DNA of 64,000 nucleotides, taken from NCBI GenBank assembly GCA_964036155.1, contig OZ038423.1:71377249-71441248 (forward strand), given 5' to 3'. Every line of letters starts with the position of its first letter. The first letter of the stretch is position 1. Origin of the DNA: Diploscapter coronatus. Lineage: Eukaryota; Nematoda; Chromadorea; Rhabditida; Rhabditidae. The notes beneath the pieces are model-generated. The model ran no database searches, was not told the DNA's origin, and was given only the letters and a program-made list of their open reading frames with translations. The position numbers were made by a program, and so were the translations under genes. Of this stretch, positions 47,201 to 61,100 are shown in pieces.

Positions 47201-47571
47201 TCTGACAATTTTTAAATCTTGTCAAAAATATTTTGAAAAAATTAGAAGTTTAATTAAATAGCCATATTTGAAAAAGGTAGATTTTTGGGGCGGCGTAGCG
47301 CAGTGGTTGTGTGTTACTGCCTGCAGCCTAGGGTCTCAAGTTCGGCCCCCGCTCTCACCCAAACCAAGGGGGTTAAGAAATGTTGGTAGTGGATCAAACC
47401 ACGAAAAATTAGCCTAAATCCCTCGGCTGTTGTACACAACAACAGTCTGTCCTCGGGACGGGCCACTAGTCCTGTGTGGCTAGGATAGGCCGACTGTCCC
47501 AATAAGAAGGCTGAGCTTCATTACGAGCTTGAGGGTAGCCGACCCCACCCAGTGGGAATAATAAGGCTAGG

Positions 47572-47607
<36 letters not shown>

Positions 47608-50600
47608 AAAAGGTAGATTTTTAAAGGAAATTCGATTTTTCTAGCATAAAATTAAAAAAAATAATAATTTCAGATGGGACAACGTCTCTCGCCGTTGGAA
47701 GCAGAGGAAGAACGTCCAGGCCGTCAAGCTGTTCGTGGTCGACGACCTGCACATGATTGGAAGTACGAATGGGGTATGTTAATTTATTTTCTGGAAAAAG
47801 GTTAAAAATAAATAAGTCAAATTCCAATCTTATTTTGTTAAACTCGTCAGTTTTCTTTTAAGAAATCATGAAATTTGCTCTTTTAAAGATAAAAATTTGA
47901 AATCTTATCAGAATTTTACTCAGAAATAATAGCATCTCTTTCAAAAATTAAAAATTTCCTCTCTAAGAATAGCTATTTTCCAAATTGCAAATATCTCAGC
48001 CGGTCCTGGAAGTGATCTGCTCTCGGATGCGCTACATGTCTGCCCAGCTCGAGAACTCGGTTCGCATCATCGCGTTGTCCTCCTCTCTCACCAATGCCAA
48101 GGACGTCGGTGCCTGGCTAGGCGCCCCTGCTTCGGGAACGTTCAGCTTCCTCCCCAATACCAGACCCGTACCTTTGGAGCTGTACATTCAGGTATTTCAT
48201 TTTTATTCTTTTCATAGAATCTCGGTTATTCTGAAAAATGACTATTTTACATCTTTGCACTTTTATATAGAAATAGAAAATCTAGAATAAATTTTTGAAA
48301 AAAAACTAGATTTTAAAAATTAGGGCTTCAACCTCTCTCACAACGCGTCCCGTCTCGCAGCGATGGTGCGTCCTGTCTACCAGGTACTATTTTCATTTAA
48401 AAATAATATAAATTTTAAAAAGAGCTTCGAATGTAGAAAGGAGTAATTTGATTACAGGCAATCACTAGACACGCAGGCAAACTCAGACCCAAGCCCGCTC
48501 TCGTCTTCGTTCCGGGGAGAAGGCAGTCGAGGTATTTGTTTAATTTAAGGAAAAATCGTAGTTAAACTAACAACTTGCATAAATTTTAAGAAGATTGACC
48601 TATTTATTACTTGACTTTTTTTAACTTCAGGAATGTTTTTTTTTCGGAATTTGTTATCAATTCTATCACAAAATCTAGAAATTAAGCATTTTCATTATTT
48701 AAAAAATCGATTTCAAAAAAGAAATAAATGACCGAAATACTTTCAGGTCCACGGCAGTGGATCTTCTCACGATGGCTCACGCTGATGGCAGTCCTCAGCG
48801 ATTCCTGCACATCAACGAATCTGACCCGAATTTCGGCATTCTGCTCGAAAAGCTGCAGGACAAGACACTCAAGGAGACGCTGTCCTGTGGAGTCGGCTAC
48901 CTGCACGAAGGAACGTCGCAGAAGGACATGGCCATTGTGGAGGAATTGTTCAATCTGGGCGCTATTCAGGTTTTTCATATATTATATATTTTTTAATCGA
49001 TTATTAAAGAGTAGAATTTGTATACTAGTTTTGTGAATTTGAAAGAATATCACGAGTTTTCGAGGTATCTAAAAATAATCATAATTTTGTAAAGAATAAA
49101 TTAGACAGAAGGGAGACTTCGAATTCGTTAAAAAAATCGAAATTTCAAGATTTCATATTCTAATTTTGATAAATAAATCGTGTTTTTGAAAAATGAAATT
49201 ACCAGATCTGCATCGTGCCGCGCTCGATGTGTTTCCAAATCAAGATGTTCGCCTATCTGGTCGTGATCATGGACACTCAGTTCTACAACGGCAAATTCCA
49301 CGTCTACGAAGACTACCCCATTGGAGATGTGCTGCACATGGTCGGACTCGCCAACAGACCCAATCAGGACTCGGATGGTAAAAATTTTCTATCCTTAAGA
49401 AAGGCTTAATCATTACAAATATTTCTATTTTTATCAATTTTGAGAAAAAGATGCTAATTTGATCGGAAAAATACGAATTTTCCATTTTAACTTCCAGAAT
49501 TTACTATTTTATTGCAAGTTTAAACAGAAAGGACCATTTTTTAATTAAGGCGAAGAAATTTTGATAATTGAATAAATTTGAATTTCAGCCAAATGCGTGC
49601 TGATGTGTCAATCCTCGAAGAAGGACTTCTTCAAGAAATTCCTGTACGAGCCCCTTCCAGTCGAGTCGCACCTCGATCACTGCCTGCATGATCACTTCAA
49701 TGCGGAGATCGTCACCAAGACCATCGAGAACAAGCAGGACGCGATTGATGTATTACATTTTATAATTTTACAAAATTACCTTTTTGGAAAGAAAATCACT
49801 ATCAGAGTCTTTTCCTTCTCAACATCAGTAAAGTTTAAAAATAGACAATTTGTTATGAAAGCTATTTTATCTTTGAGCTACCCTTTTATAAGGTTAGTCA
49901 AATTCAGAAAAAAGCTTATAGTTAAAAATATTTTTGGATATTCATTCCATAAAATTGATTAATTTGAAAAGGTGATTTTAGAAAAATAAACTTTCAGAAA
50001 TAATATGAATTTTGCAGTATCTGACATGGACGTTCCTGTACCGTCGTATGACGCAGAACCCGAACTACTACAATCTGCAGGGCGTCACGCACAGACATCT
50101 CTCCGATGCACTCTCTGAACTGGTCGAGAACACTCTCAAGGATCTGGAGAACAGCAAGGTTAGGGACTTGTGCTAATTTTACAAGAGAAATAATCTCGAA
50201 CATAGCATTTTCGATTTTTTACTTGTGAAAATGAAGAATTGAGAATTTTTCAGTGTATCGCAATCAAAGACGACATGGACACGCTACCGCTGAATCTGGG
50301 AATGATTGCCGCATACTACTACATTTCATACACTACCATTGGTATGCTAACTTTTCATTTTTTATCTTTATTATTTAATTTTAGAAAAAGAGCATTATGT
50401 CATTCATCAATAATCTTATCTTTCATCAGCTTTCTTTTCAAAGCCCTCTATTCTAGAAAAAATTGTACTTCATTCAAAATGTATCATTTCCAGAGCTCTT
50501 CTCGATGTCGCTCCAGGCAAAGACTAAGTTGCGTGCTCTGATCGAGATCATTTCCAATGCGTCGGAATTCGCCAACATTCCCATGCGCCACAGGTAAATT

Positions 50601-52877
50601 AAAGGAAGAGCTATTTAAAAAAAAAACGTTAAATTTCATTTTGAGATTAAAATTATGTTCGAGTTCAAAACAATAAGCATAATTTTAGGGAGGACGTCAT
50701 TTTGAGGCAGTTGGCTGACAAACTTCAGGGACAAATGAAGAACCAGAAGTTCACCGACCCGCATGTCAAGGTTCGAATATCTTTCAATTTATTTAGAAAA
50801 AATTATTTAAACGTCATTCTATATTATCTTTTTTGAAGATACCACATTTTGGGCATTTTTAAAGATAATTTTCAAAGTATTATTGATTTAAATTCAGGTG
50901 AATCTTCTCCTTCACGCGCACCTGTCTCGAATCCAACTCTCGGCAGAATTGAACAAGGACACGGAAGTCGTCGTGCTCAAGGCGATCAGATTGGTGCAAG
51001 CCTGTGTCGATGTGCTCTCCAGGTAATCTTATTATTTTTTTAATAAATTTTTTATTCACTATTTTAATTGATATACTTCATCCTTAGGAAAAATTTTCAA
51101 AAAATACTGGGAAACTAAAACAGTACTAGAATAACATGAGAAAAAGCACTTTTCATTTCATAGTGTAAATACCAAATTTTTTTTATTTTTAAAATGACTT
51201 TTTCAGCAATGGTTGGCTTTCACCCGCAATCCATGCGATGGAGCTTTCTCAGATGCTCACGCAAGCCGTCTACAGCAGCGAGTCCTACCTCAAACAGCTG
51301 CCTCACTGCACAAATTCACTGCTTGAGAGAGCTAAAGAGAAGGTGGGCAACTTTGAAATTTTAAATAAACATTCCTAATTCAAATGTTAACATTACATCC
51401 AAATATAATTTTTAAAGCAGAGGTTATAGGTATTTCATTTTTAAAAATCTGTACTTATGCAGAAATCACAATGAGAAATTTCGCTTTTAATTCATAACTT
51501 TTTTGATGATTTTTTACAAAATATTTTTCTTGCAGAAAGTCGAATCGATCTTCGAGTTGCTTGAATTGGACGACGATGTGAGGAGCGAGATTCTGCAGAT
51601 GGAGGATGCCGAGCTGGCTGACGTGGCCAAGTTCTGCAACAACTACCCCTCCATTGAAGTCGAGCATGAGCTCTCCGCGGAGACTGTCAAAGAGTTAGTC
51701 TTACTTACTTTATACTTCTCTAAAAGGTTAATTTTATTTTAGTATTCTGTGAGCCTTTCAATCAAATAATTCCGAAAAAAACGTTCGAAATTTATTCAGT
51801 AAAAATTACTTTGAAAGTTACAAAGAATCGAGTTTGATTTTATAAGAAAAAAATTGAACATGTTATAGGAGCGAGCAAATCGTAGTGATGGTGTCGATGG
51901 AGCGCGAGAATCACGTCGATGGATTGGCTCCGCCCGTCGTCGCTCCCCTGTTCCCGCAGAAACGCAAGGAGGAAGGCTGGTGGCTCGTTGTCGGAGACCC
52001 AACCAACAATACTCTCTATTCCATCAAGAGGTTAGTGCTCAATTTGTAGTTTTGCAAAAAAAAATCGATATTTGGCAATGAATAAAAGTACTGAGTAGTA
52101 CGGCAAAAATTTTAAAAAAGTTTCTAGAAATTGATCAATTATTTAATCGTTTTTGTCGTACTGCTTTTATTAATCGCCTCGATGATTCTTGAAATTTATA
52201 ACATTTCATCATTTAAGAACCTATTGTTGAACATTTCTAACAAAAAAGCAAAATGAGAAAAATTGCCTAAATTAAAATGTTTCGAGACGTTTGTAATATT
52301 TCGCTTTTTCAGACTGACGATCAATGAGACGGCGAAGATGCAGCTGGATTTCGTGCTGCCAAACTCGGGCGCATACGATCTGAAGCTGTACTTCATTTGC
52401 GACAGCTACATGGTAATTTCCAGTTTTTGTTTCAAAAATTTCGACCTTTTATTATTTTTCTGGCGGAATTTCGAATATTACTGTTGGATGTTTAGCTTTC
52501 ATTTGAATTATTTCAGGGCGCCGACCAGGAGTTCGATTTCAAAGTCAAGGTGGACAGGACTGCAGTTGAAGGTAATTTATTAGAATTTCGGGAATATCGT
52601 CATATAAAGCAAAGTTCATTGGGTTTATCTCATACCAATTTTGAGTAAACCAACTTTTATGCTTTTTATCAGCAGTATTTTCATTAAAAGTTGATGAAAT
52701 GGTCAAAAAATAACTTTAATGCCATCACTAATTAAAAGTTATGAAAATATGCTAACTTTATCTGTTCTAAGAATTTTTGAACAAGGTTTAATTCAAAACT
52801 CTCCTTAATGAGAAAATGATCATCCTTCTTATTTTGCAGAAAGCCGTTCTCGCAAGCGTCGCCATCGTGACGAATAA
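38211..52877 (+). CDS. SNRNP200: U5 snRNP helicase Brr2 (SNRNP200)
   Basis: DEIH-box Ski2-like ATPase that unwinds U4/U6 to activate the spliceosome. 47 coding exons from 38211-38255 to 52840-52877, all phase-consistent: 6,441 nt, 2,146 residues (human 2,136). N-terminal region: [26 protein letters not shown] (PWI-like region). Cassette 1 is intact: Walker [14 protein letters not shown] (about 497-504), DEIH at 609-612, [14 protein letters not shown], motif [14 protein letters not shown]. Sec63 unit 1 starts at [19 protein letters not shown]. Cassette 2 is altered: Walker A APEGSGKT (1344-1351), DDLH at 1448-1451, and LANRPNQD in motif VI. Sec63 unit 2 follows ([18 protein letters not shown]), ending in a basic tail [11 protein letters not shown]. 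Intron 29 holds a SINE. AATAAA at 53171. Probably trans-spliced and possibly co-transcribed with PI synthase. Confidence 0.98.
47287..47601 (+). mobile_element. tRNA-derived SINE with poly(A) tail and perfect 21-bp target duplication
   Basis: The head is tRNA-like: GGCGGCGTAGCGCAGTGG with A box TAGCGCAGTGG (47296-47306), and a B-box-like AGTTCGGCCCC (47339-47349) at normal pol III spacing. An unrelated body of about 230 nt follows, containing short GC-rich blocks and ending GTGGGAATAATAAGGCTAGG, then a run of about 30 A (47572-47601). Identical 21-bp direct repeats flank the insert (47266-47286 and 47602-47622). This is the signature of LINE-mediated retrotransposition. The element is sense-oriented within intron 29 of Brr2. 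It is not a functional tRNA gene, as no complete cloverleaf is apparent. Confidence 0.9.
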
Positions 52878-55182
52878 ACCGCGATCCGTCGAGGGATAAG
52901 ACTTGGTTTTTTCTTTGAAAATCCCAAAATCTTCGTGATTTTCTATTGGTCTCTTGCGATTTCTTAAATTCATTGATTTATCTTTTAAATGTTCTCTTCG
53001 CACTTTTTCTATTTATATATTTATCCAGTGCGAGTTTTGATGTTGTTTTTATTCTAATTTTATTCCTGTTACATTTTATTTGATCCGGAAACTTTGTTGA
53101 TGAAATTTCATCTGCTTTTTTAAGTTCGAAGGAAGGTGAATTGTTTTTTTCATTGGAAGTAGTTGAGTTGAATAAAATAAAGTTTGAAAATACTATTACT
53201 TGATTAGGAACATTTGAAGTGACTAAAATATTGTCATTTAACACTTCTAATTGAAGTGGAGTGAATATTTTTTATTGTGTTTAGTTATTGCAACATCACT
53301 TTATGATGTTCAATCTGAAATTGATCTGAATCCCATTTGAAATCTTTTACATTCCTATCGCATTTATGACTGTTTTAGTGTCAAAAAGTAGTCATAGCTG
53401 ACGTGTTTAGAATAGGGGGGAGGGGTAGGAGAATAAAAATACAGCAGCTGCATTCGAGCAATATGAATTCAATTCTCTGAATCGAAATTTTGAAATTGAA
53501 TGCTAAAATCGAGAAATATTACCTATTACAGGTGCACATGGCCATGTGTAGAAGCCATAAGTTGCTTTTTATTGCAGGGTGCAGAATATCAAATGCTATT
53601 TTCTGAAAGCCCGTCCTTTTCAGATTCTAAATCATTAAAATTCTGCGAAACGATTCGTCCTACGCAGTTATAGACGTCTGAAATGAGTGCGCCTCGTCCC
53701 TTCCTCTTTTCCAATTCCATCGTTGAGCTATTCCTCTCGTCCTTTGCAAACTTTTATAAAGGCGATTTTTTAAATTTCGCAAATAAAATCTATTTATTCA
53801 CGCGGTTTTCATCAGAAATAAGTCGAGGAGCATGAAGTCAATAATTTCAATCGATTGAAATTGAAAATCGAGCACAATTTTTTCAGTAAAACTTAATGCA
53901 AAAATCGAAGCTATTCGAAAAAGATTTTGATTTTTGTTTTCGACTATGCTCTACAAGATTAGGCCTGTTCAGGAACTGTATAAAGCTATAGCGATAGTAC
54001 TGTAACGTACTGCTTTTACTAGGCAAATTTCATTGCGTGAATTTATAATGAAAATGCATGTCTTGATGAAAGAAGCAACTTTAATTAGTATTATTGTTTT
54101 ACGAAAAATAATAATTTTCGATAAAACCATTTTAACAGCGTTACGTTAGCTCGACGCCTTTTTGCCCTCCTTTTCAAAGGCAGAAGTGGGTGCGACTTGT
54201 TGTCTCTAGCCATATGCATGTGATACGTAGTAATTAGGCACAGAGCTAAAACTCAAATTCACAATATTACAGATCTTATCCTTTAGAAAGTGTGATGAAA
54301 AATGAGAATAAATTGAAAACTCGATGGAGAATATCAACTTTTCTATGCTCAGTTAAGGATAGACATAAGATCCTTTCAAGGATAAGACTTGCCATTCTGT
54401 GTATTGGGAGTTAATGCACATGCCATCATTTCGGCAGACTGCGCTATGTACGTAAATTCAAGCTATGACTATTCCGATAGTTAAGTCCAGTTAGAGTTAC
54501 TTGCCATTTCAAACCATCAGTTTCGACTCGAACTCACTACAATTTGCACACATCATTTGCATCATCATTTTGAGCTTTATTTGTGCCTCTGTATCTCTCA
54601 AATTTACCCATTTCTCCGTTTACCTTTCCTTCCTCTCATCCTTCTTGCATAGTTACTGCTTTGTGTCTTGTGTCATTATCGCGATGGTAGAAATACAGAG
54701 TTGAAAAAGCGAGGAAAGGGGTTGGACCGGGTTGGAAGTGATGTCATACAGAGGCCGAGAGAATAGTGGTAGAGAAGAAAAGGTGGGGAGAGTGGAGAAA
54801 TAGCGCGCGAATCAGGAGATCCGCGCCAAAAATCAATAGCGTTCAACCCTGCATTTTCTCTAGCCTCGTCGTCGCTCTTTTTCGCCCTCCGCGTTTCCAA
54901 CTGTATTTCGATTTACTTTTTTTTCTCGTAACCTTTTGTCCCGATCTTAGAAGAAAGTAGGCACAGGTATTGTCAGGTTTGAATTTGAGAACTGTTCTCG
55001 TCTCGTCACGTACAGCTCAGTGCCGCACAGTATTCACTCGATTTTTTTTAGAAAATGGCTACTTCAACCGCCTTCGTCATTTGTTGAGTTCTGAATTCCC
55101 AACGACGAAGCTGGATTTCGGATTCTGAATCTCTGACGATAAATTGGTTATTGATTACTTTTCGAGAGTGGCACTTTGCTTG
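52878..55182. other. Intergenic / upstream region of the MAP-kinase phosphatase gene
   Basis: After the Brr2 3' UTR (AATAAA 53171-53176) there is no coding exon. The block 54660-54850 is unusually G/C- and purine-rich for this window and contains TGATGTCAT (a CRE/ATF-like octamer, TGATGTCA) and GCGCGC. It is a reasonable promoter candidate for the downstream gene. A tttttttag acceptor lies just before a short uORF at 55055. Confidence 0.45.
55055..55087 (+). other. Short upstream ORF before the MAP-kinase phosphatase start
   Basis: ATG at 55055 follows tttttttag|AAA and opens a 10-codon frame (MATSTAFVIC, stop 55085-55087), ending 95 nt before the main ATG at 55183. If it is in the mature 5' leader it would be expected to reduce initiation at the main start. 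Confidence 0.4.
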
Positions 55183-58100
55183 ATGACAGATTCCTCGGGC
55201 GACTTTAAAAAAGAGTCGGACGCATCGACTACTTCTTTATTTAAGGTACTTATTTTTATCGATTTATTTTTCATTTTCTTCCAAAAATGTTTGAAATCAC
55301 TTTCCGGTGATTCATGATATTATTAGCTTATCGCTCCCACTATTGACTCTGGACGATCAATAATTTCTGTTTGTGAGTTCAGCAACTATTTCCCAATTTC
55401 CATCTTTGCCGATTGATTTCTGAACCACCCCCCATTTTCTTCGCATCGATGATGTCAATCTCATTTTTCCTCTAATTTTCTATTTTTTCGCGCTGCGTCG
55501 ATTTCAATGGCTGATTGCTGGGACGTCGTGGGGCGGGTTGCAGGAAAAATGCAGAATCTTATCAATGAGAGAATTAGATCGAATCGCAGCAAAAATTCTC
55601 GCAAACGTAGTGATCTGCGCTGGAGAATGAAACGACATGTTCCTTAATTCATCTTCAACCTCATATTTTACATTTATGTCATTGATTTCTGGCCTTTTTC
55701 GGCAATTTACTTTAATTCGTACGTATATGTCACTGATTCTTACTCTTCAGCAATTTAGTTCAAAAGGGCAACTTTCTAGAGTCCATGATCTTTATCTCGG
55801 GCTTTTCTTGGATCCTGTATTTAGATGACATTTAAAAAATTAGATTTTCATAATTTCCTGCTCCACTGTATCTATTCAACGTTAGAAATTTTATTGCGAT
55901 ATTTTATAGCCTTTTCTCGGTATTATCTAATCAATGGCGTTTGAATTTTGGCTGATAAATATGAGGGGAACTCGAAAATTTCATTCTCGGAATTTGTAAG
56001 CTTTCGCGATAAAATCTAATGAGATAGTGATGATGGTGGAATATGCTTTGCTGGGCATATAACTCACATATTGTGAGTGAGAAATGACGTGATTTCTTAC
56101 AACTTGCTTCGAAAATCGATTTCTCAAATTTCAAACGATGTGTGCATCAGTTGTTGCTGTTTTCGGCGTGCTTTTTCGTGTGAGTTTAGTTTTTTGTTTT
56201 CAAGGAAAATGCCGGCTCGAAATTTCCTGCAATCAAACCATCAGCACGTGCTAGTAATAACTAATCAACAAAATGACATGATCACTTTAGACTCGAACGA
56301 AAATAATTACGCAACAATAATAGGCGTTATATAGGTAATGAGATTTTGGATGAAAGGAAATATAAAATGGCGAAAATCTATCAAAGCAGGGTTTAAAAAT
56401 CGTGCAAAGTACGGTGATACTTTGTAATGGAATTTAATTCTCATCCTTAATAACATCATACTTTCTTCCAATTCAGTCATTCTCGGCCATATGACAAGTT
56501 CATTATTTATTGATATTGAGTCAAGTCGAGGAGAAACCTGTTTTATTTTTTGTTGTTCGAAATTACACGCCATTCTGCTAATTATGCAATCGCAGAGTGA
56601 TGTCATTTTCGCTCTGCAGGTTTTTGGCACATACCTCAAATAGTCATCTCTTTGCGCAATACTGCCGCGACTTTTCCTAACAACAATTCGGCTTATTTCT
56701 CGTTTCTGATAACTAACAGATTAGCATCATCTGGAATGTTTAGTCAGCTTTCAAGTTTCGAAGCAGCGAAAGTCTTACATCATTTCAAAATTTTAAATTT
56801 ATCACCAAAAATTGGATGCCTCTTTTGAAAATAAAAAATTGCACAATTCCACTTGTGCTTTCTTATCAGTTTCTATACCCATTGTACCTTTTCTCTGTAA
56901 CGCTTCGACTCCTTTGTATTCTATTTGTAATTTTTAGCACTATCTATAGACTTTGTGGGCCAAATGACGTTTTCTTTAGTGATTCTAACACTACTATTTA
57001 TTAGCATGCATCTCCCATTATCATTTCACACAATGTCTCATTTAACACTTTAGCTCAAGTTATCTTCATTTTCTCGAATATTCCTGATGACATCATTCTG
57101 ACTAAGTTGACTGTCATCTTTTTCTCTGACTTTCTTCTCTGAGGATATTTATATGGTCTGTTTTCTGCAACAGGTTGCAGCAAGGCAAGCAATCAGCCAC
57201 GTGATTTTTCTTGCAAAAATCATTCATTTTGTAAATATCACCTATTTTCCCACGAAATAGCATCATAATAAAAAATTTTTAAATCACTATATGAAATTCA
57301 GAATAACTAAACTTCTTGAATATCATATCTTTCATTGAAATCTACAAATCTCTAGCAATCAAGTTTATTGAGCTTGTGCATTTCATCAATTCTAGAATTT
57401 TGCCTGAAAAAGTTGTTGATATTTACAAAATGTTTAGATTCAGATCGGTGACTTTTAAAACAATCGTGAAATCTCCCATGTTTCATGCGTTTTGCAACAC
57501 CCCAGATTTCATCGTTCTCTGCATTCTCTCGCTACTCACTCTCTGCTTGCATCACTTTCAAGTATATAAGTCAGACTCTTTGTCTGTTTCACTTCCATCT
57601 CTCTATTTCGTAAACGGTCACTCTTATTTCTCGTCCCTAATTATTTCGTGGTTTTCTAAGAACACACGTCTAGTTTCTAAATATTGACTAATCGCTTGAA
57701 TATTCCTGGAAATTTCGAATTTCGACACGGAAAAAGAAACAATGGTTGTCAGGGTGGTGAGAACCAAGGTCTGTGAATTGGTATTTCCCCTTCCTTAAAG
57801 AGGAATGATAAGCAGCATGAATGTGGTTACTTGAATTTCTAAATGCTTATAAATGATGTCAATATATCAGCGGCTACCTTATCGTTATCATTCTTATCTT
57901 TAATCCATAACATGCGTTCTAAAATTGAACATTTTATCATTCTTTCCTAACTCTCTTGGAAGTTTTCGAAACCTTCTATAAAAATAAAACACAATTTACA
58001 TAGCGATACAATATTTTTATCCGACCCCCGAATTTTCGTATATTCGACCTTTTCCTCTAGTTTTTAATCGTCTTTGACCCTTCGCTAACCATGTGCTTTG

Positions 58101-61100
58101 GTTCTGCAATAGAATATCTCTAACCATCTGACCACTCTTTACCCTCTCTCCTTCCTGTTCTCTTTCCTTTTTATCCCTGCTCCCTCTGGACATTTCACAA
58201 CCTTTGGTCATTCTGATATCATCATTTTTGAAGTTTGATTACAAATCTACTCTTTCATCAAATCAAATATTGAGAATCGTAATCTTTCATCTTATTTCTC
58301 ATTTTAGAAATGACTATTGGATTATGTTTTCCTAAAAAATGATATTTTCCCGGATTTTCGGATATTTCGAAATCGCTCATGAGAGAGAAGGGTTAACCAG
58401 TATGTGAAGCATGGGAGAGAATAGCAGCTGAATGGCTGAATGTACAGAGAAATAGGATCATATTCTGCCAGATACTAGATTTTTGGTGCGATTGCATCAA
58501 TTTTGATGTATCATTCTCTTTTTATCACATCATTGAATTATTTATTCCATTTATGCAAAGTAGCGTTCTTTCCTGAACTTACCACGACAATTTTATATCA
58601 ACATAAAAATACTATCATAAAACTCGAGTTTGAATAAAATCCTTTAAAGAAAACATTACCTTTCGTAATATTTGTTATTTTTTCTAGATTTTTAAATACT
58701 AGAATTAATTAATCAAATTTCAGAAAATGACGATCCTCGACATGCACATTAATGCGACTGGTCTAGCAGCGCTAATTCATAATTCACTCGACACTACAGT
58801 GATCGTCGACTGTCGTGGATTTTCCGAATTCAATACATTGCACGTCAAACATGCAGTGAACGCATTCTTTTCTAAGCTCATGAGGAGGCGGTTGTTTGAA
58901 AATAAGGTTGGTTAAAAATATAACTTAGTAATATAGTTTAGATTGAAAATAGTTCATATTCCATTTCTCATTATCTTTCACAGATCGTACATTTCCATTG
59001 ACGATCTTGCCATTGATCTGGTTATTGATCATTTCAATAATCACCTTTCATTAGTCTTGATTTGACTTGACTTGGTTCAATCGTTGATTTCTCGAAGTGT
59101 GACCTGTTTTGTCCCTCTCCCGAATCGGGTCATCTCTGCACACTCCCCATTTCCTTCTTGTCGAGTGCTTGCGTCACACCGTGCAGCATCTCAAATCAGT
59201 GAGTCATCGCCTTCCTCTTCCTCTGCAAACCGTTTCCTGCAAACTTCTTAGTGCTCACCTCTAGATTTTTCTCATTACCACCTCTTCGTCCTTCAACAAA
59301 TTCAATGACAATGCTCATTCATTCGGTAGGTCACCATAAGTAGTGTAGTATGTCGTCAGTAAATTCGCTGATCACTTTTTAAGGTTGTCCATTACTCATT
59401 TCGCACGCGCCTAGAATTCTAAGCTTTTAGATTTAAATTTGACAGTATCCTAGAATTTCTTGAAAGTTGATAGATTGCATGGTATTTCTTCATCACTTTC
59501 TATCGTATGTACATTCACTGCCTAGAGGCAATAGAAACGATGACTCAATGCGCAGTGCATTTGACAGAAGGCCATCCAGCCAGTTTAGATCCGTAAGATT
59601 TGATGCCTCATTCTGGCGCTTACATAGATTCGTACTCCTTGGTGACAGTCTGGACAGTCATTCTCCATTTCTTTATAAAGTCACTTTTTCGTTTACTCTG
59701 GGAAATATTTAGCAATCCATAGACTCTTTAAATTCACGAATTAGCATACATTATTTCACATATACTTGTTTTATTGATTTATCACTGAAGTTAACGGATT
59801 CTAATTTTGAGATTTCACAACTTACAGATGATCCAAATCTTTCCTACCATAATCCCATTACGCCAGATGCCAAGTGTCTTTCTCGCATTTAAAATTCCCG
59901 TCTTTCACAAGAATTGCACATTTCGCAATACTCTTCTACCCCCATCTAATTTGCATATGCTCCATCTAAATTCGCCTAATTTGGCAAAAGCCTTTATCGT
60001 CTTGATTACTCACTACTAGGATATGTGTTGTCCATTTATGTCTGAGTGAGTCACTGCTCTTTCAGCTTCATGTTACATTTTATTCCGGATGATGCATTTA
60101 AGGCAAGCTTTTCCCCTTATGTTTATCCTTTTCAAGTGGAATCACTTTTCTCTATGAGTAAGGCTTTGAGATTGCAATTTAGGACTTTTAACTCATGATT
60201 CACTTTCTTACGGTAGATAGAGAATATGCAAAATTTAAAGGCTTTTCCTATATGATTCAGCGCTTGTCTGTAAACATGCTGATTTCATGCTTTTATTTGA
60301 AATTTGCCTTAAAAACTACAGGTGCATACAGAAATTTGATTAGAAAGAAAATTAAAATTTGACAAAGATGACTTGATTATGTAGTGTTTACCTATTTAGT
60401 CATCTTGCTTACTAATAACTTGCTTCTGATGAGTAACCCAAGCGACAGTCTAACAGTTGTTTACAAATTGTTTATTTAGTGCTTGGTCATCTTTCTTCTT
60501 TACTGTATTTTTGACCATCCATGACTCATTGCTATAACTGCTTTTCCTATATTTTGAAATAATTCCTTCAAAATAGGTAATATCTGCAAATTCCTGGTTA
60601 ATTCTTAACATTTCACATTTTGCAAAAATCGTCAACTTTACCTAATTCATTCCCCTAAATTGGTAGTCTTTGCTAAATTCCTGCTTTTGACAGTTTCAAG
60701 TTACCCGATTGCTTCTCGATTACAGCCTCTCTCATCGTGACTCATACGATTTGTCGTTTGACTAAAAGTGGAGAAAACTGGGCGGGGCTGGGAAAGGATA
60801 GGACAAAACCACGAAACGTTGACAATGCGAAAGATGAAAGAGAGAACGCCTCAGGGCCAGTCACCTTCTATTCCTTCATTCATTCACAATTCGTGTAATG
60901 TTTGAGAGTTAGTCGGATCTTTTTTTTTCAAATTGAATCAAAACTTTATTTTATGGCGCATACTCTTATTTAAAGAAATTTTTAAATTCATGAACACACA
61001 AGTAGAGCCTTTCTTATTATAAATTTTATAACTTCTAAACTGTAAACGAAAAACTTTAAACCAGAATATTTACAATCGTCGTTATTTCTATTGCCTGATC

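Noticed and set aside
47287..47360. Possible functional tRNA gene
   Set aside because: A and B boxes are present but no complete cloverleaf or acceptor-stem pairing is apparent, and it is fused to a poly(A)-tailed body with target duplications.
54501..54704. 67-codon hydrophobic open frame upstream of the phosphatase gene
   Set aside because: Pyrimidine-rich composition produces Phe/Ser/Leu runs; no splice or homology support.
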